Positions 1 to 13,130 are shown, counted from the stretch's first letter. The stretch is 64,000 nt of DNA from Cinchona pubescens (GCA_025175665.1 JANKKI010000488.1:558001-622000), one strand, 5' to 3'. Numbers and translations: made by a program. Notes: generated by a model not told the origin, from the letters alone.

Positions 1-260
1 ATTTAAGTTGGTGATTTTTTAGAGTCATTGTAAGTCACTAGTGGATGAAATCAATGCAAAAGAAAGGCTACTTTCACCCTTGGGAATCATCCTGAATGAT
101 ATTTTGAACTTAGTAAGATGTATATGAGGTGCACCTTTTCAATTATTAGAAGAGAGGGTAACTTTGCTAGTTATGTCTTTATACAATCTAGATGCCATAA
201 GTTTTTGTTATAGTATTGAGTTCAAATATCATACTTACATTTAAAAATTTTATGATGTTT

Positions 261-279
261 AGATGTGTATAAGAGACAG
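261..279. other. Tn5 mosaic-end (Nextera) adapter half
   Basis: These 19 bases are an exact AGATGTGTATAAGAGACAG, the Tn5 transposase mosaic end used in Nextera libraries. It is an artificial sequence, so the junction here may be a chimera. Confidence 0.9.
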
Positions 280-727
280 GGTCACCGTTTATTTAAATAT
301 ATAAAATAACAAACATTTCCTGTCTAGTTCAATCACACCAAAACCTTGTCGGTTCACTTACACAGAGTCTGAGTTTGAAAACATTATAAAATAGGCTAGT
401 AAAAATTGGGTTTATAAACAAAAGGGTAAATTATTCCCTTGTGCTTTTCCTAATATTCATATTTCTTCCCTATCAATTACAAATTTAGAATATACCTCCT
501 TGTGGTTTGAATGTAAAGTAAAAAAAGGTTCATTTTTTCATCAAAATTAACGGTCAACAGAAAAAGTTAACCTTTCAAACAAGTTAATAACTAAATTATG
601 AATATGCCCTCTAAACAATTTATTACCATACATTGTTTTTACCTAATTTGGTAAAATAAGGGTCAATTTGAAAATTCTAAAATAGAATTAGATTTTAGCA
701 GTCTGTACTATAGCATAAACCAAAGAT

Positions 728-741
728 CTGTCTCTTATACA
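728..741. other. Partial mosaic-end adapter
   Basis: The bases CTGTCTCTTATACA match the first 14 bases of the mosaic end and then run into a poly-T tract. The sequence just left of it (681-722) is an inverted copy of 2918-2958, which suggests a chimeric join. Confidence 0.75.
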
Positions 742-1186
742 ATTTTTTTTTTTGTTCTTTGTCTCTTGTCGCTTCTTCTCCTCCTTCAGCACATAACCAA
801 AACCATAACCAAACCCCAACCTAGAAAAGAATAAAAACATGTTTGAACGAAACATTATACAAAGGCAAAGGATTTGGGACGACAAATTGTCAGTTGAAAT
901 GTAGGGGAAAGAAGACAGAAAGAGTTGGTGATGAGTCTAGTTAGTAAGGGATTTGGTGTGAGGCGAAATGGCAGGGGTAGGAGAGGGAGATAGATGGAGG
1001 TAGAGGTGGAACTGGGAGGTGTGACAGGGTTAGGAGAGTGGGAAAAGGGAGAGAGGGTGGCGGATCTAGCTGGGGATAGGAGAGTTAAACGGAGGTGGAG
1101 GTAGAGATGGGGTTGGGAAGGGGTGGCAAGGCTATGGAAGTGGGAGGAGGGAAGGGGGTACCGGATTTGGTTAGGGAGTAAGGAGG

Positions 1187-1219
1187 TGTCTCTTATACAC
1201 ATCTAGATGTGTATAAGAG
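1187..1219. other. Near-complete mate-pair junction adapter palindrome
   Basis: Two mosaic ends lie back to back around a central TCTAGA, missing only a few terminal bases on each side. This is the form of the Nextera mate-pair circularisation junction. It separates the purine-rich block on its left from related purine-rich sequence on its right. Confidence 0.92.
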
Positions 1220-1529
1220 GGGTTCGAAAGGGATAACAGACTGGGGAAGTTGGGAAGGGAGAGGAAGGGGAAAGGTGGCAGGTTCCCCTAATCCTAAATC
1301 CAAGTTTCATTTTTATTTATTCAAAGCTTTTTATTTTTTCATAGTCATTTTAGTGAAAAAAATTATAAAATACTTATTTCAAAAAAAATTAGTAAAAGAT
1401 AAACTTACCCTTAAATGAAACTTTTTTGATTTTTGGCCGTTAAATTAGACGGAATAATTAACAATTACACTTTAATCCAAACTACAAAGAAGCAAAATAC
1501 TAATTTGCAAACAACCCCCATCAATCGCC

Positions 1530-1592
1530 ATGGACATGAGGATTTTGTTCCTAATTTCCTACTTCTAGCTCTGTCTTAGCTCATCTTTCTCA
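1530..1592 (+). CDS. NCT: Possible nicastrin first exon (signal peptide), frameshifted
   Basis: An ATG at 1530 in a fair context (GCCATGG) opens a short hydrophobic peptide beginning MDMRILFLIS, typical of a secretory signal peptide. The frame then meets TAG; a shift of one base would continue a Leu/Ala/Ser-rich hydrophobic stretch to about 1590, followed by a GT. The next recognised nicastrin exon starts at 3381, near the expected mature N terminus, so a signal-peptide exon must lie upstream and this is the best candidate I see. The splice phase to 3381 does not close without an indel, so the assignment is inference. Confidence 0.4.
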
Positions 1593-3380
1593 GAGTTTGT
1601 TTTTCAAATCATTTCTTTACGGTTGATTGAAGCCTACTTTTCTATAATTACTTATTTCTGTTTACGATTCATTTGAAATTATCTCAATTTTCTAAGATGT
1701 AGTTAGACAATGCATATTGCAGGTCCTTACTGAATTTTAGTTGGAAAAAAATTAGTTTAAGTTTTTTTTTTTTTTGTCCTCCCTCTGATTCTTAGAATTA
1801 CGTCCCTAAGTTAGAAAATAAATATTTGATGTTTTGGATGACAACTACAAATTACTCCAAGTTCTTTTATTTTCTTATAATCACATGGAGGACTAAATTC
1901 TTTCATTTATTAACATCTTGAAAATTTTGCTTGCATTTTATATGGAACATCCACTTTGAAATGAATGGTTGGATTTGATGAAGGGTTGATTTGGTGAAAT
2001 TGGATATGATAGCATAATTCATCTTTCCTGTTCATGATATCTTGGAATAATGCATTATTGATCGAATGAGCTAAGTCTATTATATGAGGGTGCAAAGGGA
2101 TTATTGCTTAAAGTAGAATGTTTCAGACTAGACTAGGTGAAGAGTATATAGTTCCGGGTAAACTAGATTATTGGATTATGCTTGCCGCAAGTGACGCAAT
2201 CTTGCTAGTTGAGGTGGTGGCGGCTACGAAATTGATGCTGAAATGAACTGCACATGCTAGGGGACTAATGTGTCCACGTGCAACCATAAATTAGAGAACG
2301 TGGAATTAACTATGCAAAAGGAAGCTGACTTGTGGTTGGGAGGTGTATATAGTTTTCCAAACTAGCAAAAGGAATTCCTTTACAGTAACCAAAAAGAAAT
2401 CATATGCACTTTAGTATTTACGGAACGTCAGCAACAGAACTCATGTAAGAGAATTTTCAGAAACTATGAAAAGTTTTATGAAGTGGATTTCTCACAAGTT
2501 TGTATTTGATGATGTACAAAAGGTTAGCTTGTTAACTTTTATTGTGGTTTAGGGTTGATTAGGTTTGAAAGAACAAGTTTTCAGTTTCAAGATTGGTTTA
2601 GGGATGATGATGGACAAAAGGTTGACTTTTGTATTGACGTGTTTAGGATACGGAGATTCTAGTTGGACTAGGATTTATAGATACCTCTGTACATGTCCAT
2701 CCAACTAATTGTAAGGTAAGAAAATAATATGTGAATACACTCCAAGAGCCAGCTTGTGTACCTGAAACTCAAAGTTTTGACATATTGCGGAAATAGTCCA
2801 ATAATATAGAAGGAACCCATAGAAAGGCTAAAAGAGATGCAAGAAACTGTTTGCTGAATTCAGGTCAGAATTAATTTTAAATGTAACTCAATCGGAAGGT
2901 GGCTGCTATGAGATTTGTGGTTTATGCTATAGTACAGACGGGAAAATCTAATTCTATTTGAATTACATATAGAACTTGAAAACCATAATATCTCTCACAT
3001 TAATAGTTATTCAACTGAATTGGGGAAAGTCAAAATTTGAGCCCAGATTCAGTTGAATAACTGAATTAAAGGGAAGCAGTCATTAATAGTTAATAAATGT
3101 TCATTATGACTTATCCGTTGATGGAAGTTTCTTTAAAGATATCCATGTTGAGCTTGTCTGCATGGAAGTTTTTATTTAATTGCAAGGGAAACCTCATGTG
3201 AACTACATCATCAATTTTCCACCAGGCTTTGTGGTCCTAGTTTGTCTCTTCCACTAGGCATTTTAATTGACCCTTTTACAGATCTTATTAGGATAATGTT
3301 GTTTCTTCTTTTGTTGTAGTCAAAGATCATTTCTGTTATAAACCATTTTCAATTGGATATTATAATTTGGACAGCTTCAG

Positions 3381-6300
3381 GAGAGTTGAACTCATTCGAG
3401 TCGGTTCCTGATTTGGAAAAATCGATGTACACAGTTGTTGATGGGTATCCATGTGTACGGCTGCTGAACCTTTCAGGGGAGATTGGTTGTTCAAGTAGGC
3501 ATTCTATTATGTTCTTGAAGTGTTTAGAATATTCTAAGTATGACTTTTTCTCCTCGTTTACTCAATGTTTTTGTGCTTAGATCCTGGTCATGCAAAAGTT
3601 GCTGCACCGGTGGTTAAATTCAAGAATGTGAATCATTTGGTTGAATCATCTGCAATACTGGTCTCAGTGGATGAATTTGAGAGCTTATGCACAAGGCATG
3701 TAATTGATGACTGCATATTTGCAGTGTGACAGAATAATCAAGTTTCTCTTTCTTCTGATTGAATGTTCTTTTCTTTTCTCCACAATCTGGATTACAAATT
3801 GTATTCTGCTTGAGTGTCTTTAGCTATCAGTTGAAACTTTTTATTTTCGAGCATCTGAAATTTCAACTTTCAAATTCCATGGTTGTTTTCATTTAGTGCA
3901 TGTTTGGCAACATTATAAGGTATATGCAGAAACCTAACTTGGAAACTTCAAATTTCTAATTCTTTAAGAGATGCAAGTGGACCTGGATGTTATCGCACCT
4001 TTAGTAGCTTGAGACCAATAAACATCTCTTATACACATCTAGATGTAATTAAGTTCTATGGAACTATTAACTTGCAGAAACATAGAACTCTTTATTTGAA
4101 GAACATGGAAAGAAAAATTAGTTGATAGAAATGAATGAATGGATGGAATGCTTCATGGTAGTAGAATTGTTCTATAGATGTGTACTTCCCTTAATCAAGC
4201 TTGGCTGAGAGTTTTACACATCTAGATGTGTACAATTCTAGGAAAGTATCATTCTTTCCTTCTTCTCTTATACACATCTAAATGTAATATCTGATAAAAA
4301 GACAAACCCTAGCTGATAAAACATTGTCTGCATTCCGGTAGGCCAGCAGTTGACCAACTCATTGACATATTTAAATGTGATCAGACTCTCACCATATCTA
4401 GTTTTGTCAGGAGGGTAAATGTAATTTATTGTTTTCAATCTGATCGCTTATGCAGTCTTTGGCTGCTCTGTAACATTTACTTATAATTTTCTGTGGCAAG
4501 TCTAACTTATCGGTATCTGCTTTTGTGGAGTAATGGCTTTGTTGCTACAAAAGTCATTTAAATGCATTTAATGATTAGTTAACTGCTGAACAATGAGTGG
4601 TGTTTGTGACTCTGAAATGATTGGCCTAAATGGAGTATAAAGTGGTAAAAACGTGTTAGAAAATGATACCTAGGGTTGGCCTCATTTTATGCTTTCATTC
4701 AGTATTTGGTTATCTATTTATTAATGCGGGAACTCTACCAGATTTCTTCATCTGGTGAAGAGGGAAATTTCATTTCTAATTGAAGTTTTAATATAGAGAA
4801 TTCTTTTATACAGTTCAGCAATTTTTCATACCTGGTTACAGATCATAATGCAAGTCATCATAGTAATGTTTGAGTGGAAGAGCTGCAATAACTGTATGCT
4901 AATAATTTAAAATTTATGCCATATAGTTGGTATAATGTAGTCTATGGTTCACTTGAGTTATTCTTCAGTATTGGTTTTCATTGAACTTGTGTTTTTTTTT
5001 TTTTTTATGACATTGGCTACTTGCTTATCATCAAAAGTAACAGCTAATTGGCATAGAACTTGTTTTAAAACGCAACTACTCTCTTGTATGATTAATGTCT
5101 TCTGTCATTCTGTGTTTCAGATTATCAAAAGACACTAATTTTGCCAGCCTTGTGGCTGGTATATTAGTTGAATCAGGAACTCCTGTTGGAAACAATTTCA
5201 AGGGTACAATGCATTGTGGTTATCTTTCTGGGACTATTGACGTACTATTGTTTATGGCAATTTTATTAATATTTTTTTTTCCCTTTCAGGATTTTCTCCA
5301 GATAAAAAGTTTCCTGAGGCTGAATTTGCTCCCTACCCAAGTAAAAACTTTGAGTGGAATCCTAGTGTATGTATTCAGATAACATTTGATTCATGTACTA
5401 GAATTCTGTTAAGGCCAACTTTCCTTCCTGTGGTCAAGTGTTTGGAACTATTCTTACTTGTGGTTCAAAAGCTACAATTTTTTTCCTTAAAAAAAGAAAA
5501 AAAAACCTGAACGTTAAACTGAAGTTAAAAATTAAATTTCACATGAATAAATAAAAGAATTGACCAGGTATCTTTATTTTTTCTGTTGAATTGTTTTACT
5601 TCTTCCTTTTTCTTTTCTATTCACTTTAGTTGTTCGTTCTTGTTTCTGGTTTGGGGTTTATTTCTTCTTCTTCATCTCCCTTTTCTTCCTCCTGGCAAAC
5701 ACTCTAGCCTCCATATGCATTGGCATACTCCATCACTAGTCATTTGTCATTGTAATTTGTGCTTAACTTTGATGGCTTATGTTTGCAATAAATCTGATGT
5801 TGATTAGGAAAATATAACACTTATCATCATAGAAAAGAATTCTCGGGCTCGTCTCTCAGTGGTTAACAGCTATTTGTACTATTAGAATCGCTAAAGCAAA
5901 GGAATCTCTAGACTTCTCCTCATATTATTTTTAGAGAAACTGATCCTAACTACCGGCCACATGCAGGGATCTGGAATTATGTGGAAGGCTTATACATTTC
6001 CCTGTATTCTTGCTCTCAGAGAATGGCACGCTTGCCTTGCAGGAGGTAGTATCTTATACAGAGATAGATGTGCTAAGATTGCTTTGCTGTTATAGCTAAT
6101 TGGTATGAAGAAAGTCTTTTCGATATTTGAGGTGCTAAATATATTTTATTCGTCAAGACATTAAGGCGTCTGATCATTTGGATGAAAATCTTGTTTCGCT
6201 CTAGTTTTTTATAGGGTTGAGCACTATATTTGTTTTAAATAAACAACAATAGTGGGGCTAAATATAGGATAGGGATAAAGGTTCCACCCAGAGGTCCTCT

Positions 6301-9300
6301 CTCTACTGCTTGTTACTGTATTTGTTGTCCTTTCATCATATTAACAGTTTTCTTAATAAATTGATTTTCATAACTGTAGGTTGCAATGAATAATGAGAAA
6401 AGCAAGAACTCATATACTTCAAATGTGGCTGAATTTGGCCTCGTGATGCAGGTAATAACTGAATATGGTGCTTATTTTAGGTTGATCATTGGTTCATTTA
6501 ACAGTAATTAGAGAAAATCCACTACTATTAGAAATTTTCTTACTGATCAGGACCACTATTGTGTTTTTCAATTTTAATTAGACTACAAAATCAGGTACAC
6601 ATGATTCAGAATCTTGTTTGAGAGAAGAAACTTGCCTTCCATTGGGTGGATACAGGTGAAATCTCATGGGAACTTGTAATTTTCAGTGTCTTTTGAACAT
6701 TAGGAGAAAGCTATTTTGATCTCTTTTTAATCTACTTTGCCTTGTAATTTTTACCAAAATGTATGTTACAATTAGTTCTACATGGTATTAGTGCATGTTT
6801 AGGTCATTATAAACGGCCCCAAACATTTAAACTTCAGTTATTGATTATCTAACCCTAAGATCTGGAAAACATTTAGGTAGGCCAAGTGATCTGATTGATG
6901 CTAATTCTAAATGTTATGCATTTTCTTCATCCCGAATCTGCAGTACCCCTGTGACAGTAACATCTCTTGGTACTGACCCTCATGTATTATATTGGTTTTC
7001 CATTAAAACAATTCTACTTCCAAAGTTCATTTATCCACCAAATCTGAATGAAAGAATCATTTCATTTATTCTTTCACTTCATAATCTTCAATTTGAAGGG
7101 CAGTGTCTGGTCTGCACTTCCACCAATGAATTCTTCAATTTCCCAAAAGCCAAAGCCGATCATATTAACAGTGGCATCTATGGATTCTGCTTCCTTTTTC
7201 CGTGACAAAAGCCTTGGTGCAGATTCACCTATTTCTGTGAGCTAAATCTTCTCTTTCATACTTTTCTTGTTTCTGTCTGATTTATTTGTGTAATATTTTC
7301 ATGCAATGAAAAGATGCAAACTTATTATCAAACTATTGTACAGGGGTTGATTGCACTGCTGGCTGCAGTTGATGCTCTTTCACCAATCTTGATGACTTGC
7401 ATCTTCTGCGTAAACAGGTCACTATTGAATGAGAACTTGTTTAGATAAAGTACTTGCACTAAAACTTGCTTCTGAATTGCTACAGTGTACCTGTCATATA
7501 TTCTAATTTTCTTCCTTTTTCTGCTTGAAATGCACAATATGTCTGCATAATTTTTCATTTTCTATTGAAACTTATAGACATTTTTCTTTATTGCAGCTTG
7601 TGTTTGTAGTTTTTACTGGAGAAGCCTGGGGCTTTCTTGGTAGCCGGAGATTTCTTCTTGAGCTTGATCAGCATACAGATGCTGTTAGTGGCCTTGACTT
7701 CTCACTGATAGAAACGGTATTGCTGATATTTCTTGGTCAATCATCTGTAAATTCAGATTTTTATATTGGTATCTTATATGACTGGAGTGTGCCAAGTTTT
7801 TTTTAAACTGCTGGAGAAAAATGTTAAATCTTCTTATGCGATCTATTTCATACCTCAATGCTAATTATGGAGTTTTATCACGCCAATCAATCCTGTTACA
7901 TTACAGATATTGCTATAATGCAGTGAAAGCTTGCATCAAGACTATGGTTTGGTTAGTTGAACATGATGGACCCTTTAGAATTGGATGCCATGTAATTGTT
8001 GTTCACCAAATAATTTTTGGGTGCTTAATTTCCTTATGCCCCTTCTTTCACACATGTGGTTTCTTTTGTAGAAAATTTCTCTCTGCCTCTTCATTTAGTA
8101 TTATAAATATGCTTGTGGAATTTCTCTTTGATTTTTTTTAGGGCATTTGAGAGAGATGAGTATCACTATGGTTTCTGTAGCTGGTGTCTTCAATTCTTTG
8201 TTTATTCTTGATTGCGAAGATGTGTATTTCATTTCGTAGTAAGAGGAAGTCCTGCCATTCTATAGGTTTATGCTCATGACATTTTATTTGTCTAGTTTGT
8301 CGTTTATATTTGATATTCAATTGCATCCAGTGGAAACTGGATTGTTGAAATGTTAGTTGCTTATCTTTCCCAAAATAAAATAAAAATGGTTTTGGCTTGT
8401 AGTTGATGCTAATAGTCGGAATGTGCTATAACTTTCATGCAGGTTATGGAAATTGGGTCTGTTGGAAAGAGCTTTGATCAGGGTGTCAAAAGGCTTTTTG
8501 CTCATACAACAGGGGTAGGATATTATTCACTACCATCTGGATACCCATCTCTGTTTTGATTCAAAATTTTGCATATTCCAACAGACTGTCTTTTGATGAC
8601 ATTACATGAAAGCTGTCTCTTATGCACTGCCTCAGTGTTCTGCTCTACAAACATTGCTTGTTTGCATGACTATGAGGATAATAATATTGCATGTTCTGAT
8701 GGGCACATAATTATACAAATCTAATTTCTACTAGTCAAGATAGATTAACAGCTTCATATTTTGGATATGTCCTAAGCTCTTGGGACTTGGTTTATCTGAG
8801 ATAAGTGTTTTATTATTGAGTGCCAAGGAAGCAGATCTCACATGCATTCTTGTGGTGTGATTAATGATTTCTCTATATTTTAAAAGCATTGGGGGATTAG
8901 ATATTATCCATATCATACTCTGTTTTTTTATCTGAATCCAACCGGTTTCTTCTTACTGAACTAATTGTGTGAAATTTTACAATTTTTCGATGAGGCAATT
9001 CCAAGTCTTGATCATATCTATGCTAAATCATATCTTTGAAATGCAAGGTGCAAAAACTCTGATCAAATTATATTAGGTGATGCACAAAAGTTCTTTCTTT
9101 TATTAGTGCAAGAATTTGTACAGAATCTTTCATTTGTGTAATCCTTGCTGATTATTGGCAGGCTGCATCTACCACGAACCAGACACTGGATGCTTTAAAA
9201 CGTGCTCAAGATTCACTTAAAACTGAGAGTGCACGTGAAGATTTCAACAGCTAGTGAATCAAATCCTGGGATACCACCCTCCTCAATGATGATGTTTCTA

Positions 9301-12300
9301 AGGAAGGTTGGTGTTTGGTTGTTGTACGATTTTAGAGTATGTTTAGTTTTTTACCTGGTCTTGTTTGAAGCAATATCATCTACTCCTCCCACTATTACAA
9401 CCACTAGATGAGGAAGGTGGTGGGAGTGGCTCAAGGTGGCAAAAACGATTTGGAAACCAAAAAAGCAAAAGAAAGGAAAGAGAAGCTAATAAAGTGCATA
9501 ATGGAAAATGAAATTTGGTTAGAAATGCCGCTGATTATTTTTTCTTCCCCACGGATATTATTTTCTTCTCTTGATTGGTCGTCATTTGTTCGATGTCTCA
9601 ATTGAACAGCTAGAATTTTGTCTCAGTTACATGTTTCATGACCTAGAGTCTGATTGCAGTTGACCAAGAAGGGGGGAAAAAAAAAACATTGAGACAAGAA
9701 AGAAAAGCAAGATGATTATATGTTGGCATGACAGATATTTAAAGACAAAAAGGGCAGATGACACTGTTAATTCAGTGTCATCTGCCCTTTTTGGGACTGT
9801 TAACTTGCAGTGCAGCTAATCAGTATCAACATCAATGCCATCTCAGTTTTTGTTTTTGTTGTGCTTCCTATTACAGAATCCACAGTCTTCTGGGGTTGTT
9901 GTGGAAGATTTTGATACTGCCTTTACCAACAAATTCTACCATAGTCATCTAGACAATCTAGGTGAGCTGATTTTAGTTCTTAAATTCGTAATTTCCTGAT
10001 TGGTCTCTATAAAATAGGGGTGAGCATCGGTTAACCGATCGGTCAAATAATTCGGTCGAGATTGAGAAATGAGTCTTAAAATTATTAACCAGTTTCAATT
10101 TTGAATTGAATTCAGAATAAAATCCAGTTAACTAAATTCTAGTTCGGTAAACAATTTGAATTCGATTAACCATATTCACTAATTGGGTCCATTGACATTG
10201 GACTAAAATTATTTGTACGAAAACTGAAAAGATAACAACCTATCTAATACAAAATTCAACCAGCAATAGAATAGTCCATAATTTCATATTATCAAAACTA
10301 TATTATAATTGAATGGATGCTATGTTTTCTTAATACTTTACATATATAAAGTATATGTGTTTGTATACTTGTTGTGTGATTAAGACTTTATATACTTAAA
10401 TTGTATGCATAAGTGTGTTTGTATTCGTGTGTATATATATAATATCGTTTGTGCAACTATATATGTATTTTATAAGTAAAAATATAGTATTAGTTTATAA
10501 GACCATATTATATAAAAAGTATATTTACTTAAAAATAAGATGAATATTGCAAGTTAAGGATTAAAGATTTTCGAAAAAGGTCTGGAATTCATCAAGTACT
10601 GAATTGAATTTGGAAATCTGTTAATTCGGATTTTGTAACGAATTTCGATTTCAGAATTCGGTCGAACTAATTTATTAACTGAATTTTGATTAACCAGTTT
10701 CAAAATTTCAATCTGAAAATGAAAATGGTCACGAATTCTGGATGGATTAATCGGGTTCTTGCTCACCCCTAATATAAAATGCTAGAAAGTTTTTCAGAAT
10801 GATCTCATTCAATACATTGTAATGCAGCTAACATAAGCCCTTCAGCAGTAGTGGCAGCTTCCTCCCTCATTGCCAGAAGCTTATACATTCTTGCTAGTGA
10901 AAAGAAGGGAATCGATGATTCGGTTCTGAGTGCTGTTGCTGTGAATACTTCTTTAGTAGACGAACTCCTTGGTTGCCTATTAGACTGTGAACCGGGCTTA
11001 TCATGTGATTTAGTGAAGCATTATATTTCTCCATCTACTGCATGCCCGAGCCACTATGTAGGTGTTGTCCAGGGAGAACCATCATCTTCACCTTATCTTG
11101 GTTATGTGGGGGATATTTCAAGGTTTCTGTGGAATTTCCTGGCGGACAAAACATCTATTCCATCAAAAAATACTAGTGCTAGTTGCCCAAAAGATTGCAG
11201 TACACATGAACTGTGCATCCGAGGGGAAAGTGATGGTAAAGGTGTATATGTGTTGTCTCCTCCACCAGGTACTATTCAGTTCTGCATGCTCATTTTCATC
11301 ATTCATGATGATGACATACCTTTTGCTATTGAATGGATTATATTACAATACAGAGTGGAGGACTTTTTTTAAAATGGTTGCTGATAGATTGTATGTCCTA
11401 TGGCAGCCATATATGTTGTATCCAGCCATACAATACATGTTACATTGATCTTATATAGAAGAATAGACAAGGAAACCTAGTGATAGACTGGAAAAGGAGT
11501 AGAAGTGTCGGATATAGCACACATTCATGAAATGTGGATAGTTTATATTTGCACAACTGATAATCATTTATATGCAGTTATATTAGGAATACATTATTGT
11601 AGACAAGGATATCATGGAGCCTGTACATAATGCATACAATTAAGACAGAAAATTGCTCTTTTTCCAAGTTTCTAACTCAAATCCCCCTTTATATTTTTAT
11701 GGCATGTTCTTGTAGAAATGAACTCTTTTCTTCTTCATAGGAGTTCTTTGAACTTATTATTTGGTCCCAAACATGTTTTAAGTGTCGTATCAGCGCTTGA
11801 CATTGGTCTATAATCAGTTATGTATCCGATTTTTTTTACTCTTATTCTCATTTATACAAGTGGTAAATTGATTGTCAGAAATGTGTACAAGAGTGTTCAA
11901 AGAGCATATCCTCATCCAACATGTAAATAGAAAGCAGAAAGGAATGAAGCACCATCTCTATTTTATAGGAAATCAAGTCTAGATCTTTGGAATTTGAAGG
12001 TTAAATTGTGGCGTTATCTGTTTCTGCATTTACTTGCTTGGCTTGAGACACCAGTGTAATTTGGTAGACAATGCAATGTTGAGATGGTCTCGTGGTTTCC
12101 ACTTTGAACATGCTTTTAAACAAGTTGTCATTAGACTCATTACTCATAAGTAACACATGTTGTCAATCATCATTATTTTTATGCGCATGCCATGCTCACA
12201 TGCTCTTCTTCATTGGTTTTAACAACTTGTTTCAAATATATTTCTATCCAGGTCAGGTACGTGCCTGCTTATTCTACAAGATTGAAGTTCGAATCTGATA

Positions 12301-12521
12301 CTTGGAAGTTGTTACCCCTTAATTCTTCTGACATCATTGGAGCGGCCGATCCAGTTTGGACCGAGAGCAACTGGGATACAATTACACTTCGTGTTTACAC
12401 AATTCAGCACTCTTCTTATGATCGTCTAATTCTACTGTTGGGCATTGCTGTTACAGTTCTGGCTTACCTGGCAATAGTAATTACTAGATCCTTCATTAGG
12501 AAGGCTTTAAAGCAGGATTGA
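3381..12521 (+). CDS. NCT: Nicastrin, gamma-secretase subunit (15 recognised exons)
   Basis: Nicastrin is the large type I membrane glycoprotein of the gamma-secretase complex (with presenilin, APH-1 and PEN-2) in the endomembrane system. Exons: 3381-3494, 3581-3695, 5121-5203, 5290-5366, 5967-6045, 6380-6451, 6582-6655, 7104-7236, 7344-7417, 7597-7716, 8443-8514, 9162-9306, 9877-9961, 10828-11268, 12257-12521. Recognisable landmarks are ESVPDLEKSMY near the N terminus, CVRLLNLSGEIGC, TGEAWGFLGSRRF (the region of the GE/DYIGS-type motif in the peptidase-like fold), SNPGIPPSS, DPVWTESNWDT, then one C-terminal membrane segment (LILLLGIAVTVLAYLAIVIT) and a short KALKQD tail, all as in plant nicastrins. 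Frame breaks of one base occur near 5999-6002, 7372, 9228-9236 and at the 11268/12257 junction. The encoded residues on both sides are conserved, so I favour consensus errors over a true pseudogene. The donor at 3696 is GC, not GT. Confidence 0.9.
3696..5120 (+). other. Nicastrin GC-AG intron with adapter debris
   Basis: The reading frame closes only if the exon ends at 3695 and the intron begins GCATGT and ends TTTCAG at 5120; using the GT three bases later would shift the frame. GC-AG introns are a known minor class in plants. The intron also carries adapter-like fragments at 4024-4046, 4215-4232 and 4264-4285, so its assembled length is uncertain. Confidence 0.6.
4024..4046. other. Corrupted adapter palindrome in nicastrin intron
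   Basis: ATCTCTTATACACATCTAG and following bases match the centre of the mate-pair junction adapter. Two further partial copies lie at 4215-4232 and 4264-4285, each centred on or near ACATCTAGATGT. Confidence 0.85.
9747..9792. repeat. Perfect 20-bp hairpin in nicastrin intron
   Basis: Left arm 9747-9766 (AAAAAGGGCAGATGACACTG) and right arm 9773-9792 are exact reverse complements around a 6-base TTAATT spacer. It lies in the intron between the exons ending at 9306 and starting at 9877. It may be the tip of a small MITE, a natural hairpin, or a fold-back assembly error. I see no surrounding terminal repeat. Confidence 0.75.
10016..10772. mobile_element. hAT-type MITE in nicastrin intron
   Basis: The element begins AGGGGTGAGCA and ends TGCTCACCCCT plus AA, giving terminal inverted repeats of the TAGGGGTGAGC type common in plant hAT MITEs. 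It is flanked by a perfect 8-bp direct repeat TATAAAAT (10008-10015 and 10773-10780), the target-site length expected of hAT transposases. The inside is AT-rich, with a weak inverted relation between its two ends (CGGTTAACCGA on the left, TTAATCGGGTT on the right). No transposase frame is present, so it is non-autonomous. It sits wholly within the intron 9962-10827. Confidence 0.88.
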
Positions 12522-13130
12522 AAGTAATTGCCTTGTAGTAGAATTTTTTTTCGACATGCATTTTGGGGTGGCACGTCAGTTGGGCTAAACCTGGCTGATG
12601 TTGCTAGAGCTCTGAAAATTTGATAGCAATACTTCCATAGCTAACATATACTTTAAAAAACATGAAACATTGAAGTGGTTTATTTGATTGGATGTAGCAT
12701 GTTTTTACTTGAGCTGCATCCCTATTCACCCTTTTGTTTAATGGCATTTGATAACAACTGGCATTGCTTTTCCCTTCTATTTGTCTACGCTATGTTTCGA
12801 ATCTGTCTTACCAAATTCAGTTTAAGACAAAATGGTTGATCAGAATAGCAAGTGGCGTGCATAATAGAGGTATTTTCTTTCTGCCTTTTCGAGTGGATAT
12901 GTATGGATCGGCTTCATTCCATGTTGACTTCATCCCCTAATCTTAGAAGAGTAGTCTATTGTAGCTTTCAACTATCAAGAGTACATGAAAAGTACAAGAA
13001 GACAGAAGTGATTAATAGCTGTACGTTTGTCTTTGATACGAGTGATTAGATGCAAAATAATCGTATTAACATTGGATGGCAGCTCCAAAACCAAAAATAA
13101 ACACTATTATTCATATTAGTAGTTTGTATT
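12522..13130. other. Nicastrin 3' flank
   Basis: This AT-rich stretch follows the nicastrin stop codon and presumably contains the 3' UTR and polyadenylation region. I recognise no coding sequence or repeat in it. Confidence 0.5.

Larger units (their letters stand above)
1..1500. other. Gene-free 5' flank
   Basis: I see no coding potential supported by codon structure or family resemblance. The stretch is AT-rich up to about 860. From 870 to 1185 it is strongly purine-rich on the + strand (GGAGG, GGGAG, GTGGAGG runs), whose complement gives proline/serine-rich open frames that look like composition, not genes. Adapter-like pieces lie at 261-279, 728-741 and 1187-1219, so contiguity across those points is doubtful. 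Confidence 0.6.

Noticed and set aside
855..1202. Minus-strand open frame of 115 codons rich in Pro, Ser and Thr
   Set aside because: It lies on a purine-rich low-complexity block and its N terminus is adjacent to adapter sequence. The composition explains the open frame.
10554..10766. Minus-strand frame of 70 codons within the nicastrin intron
   Set aside because: It lies entirely inside the hAT MITE and reflects its repetitive sequence.
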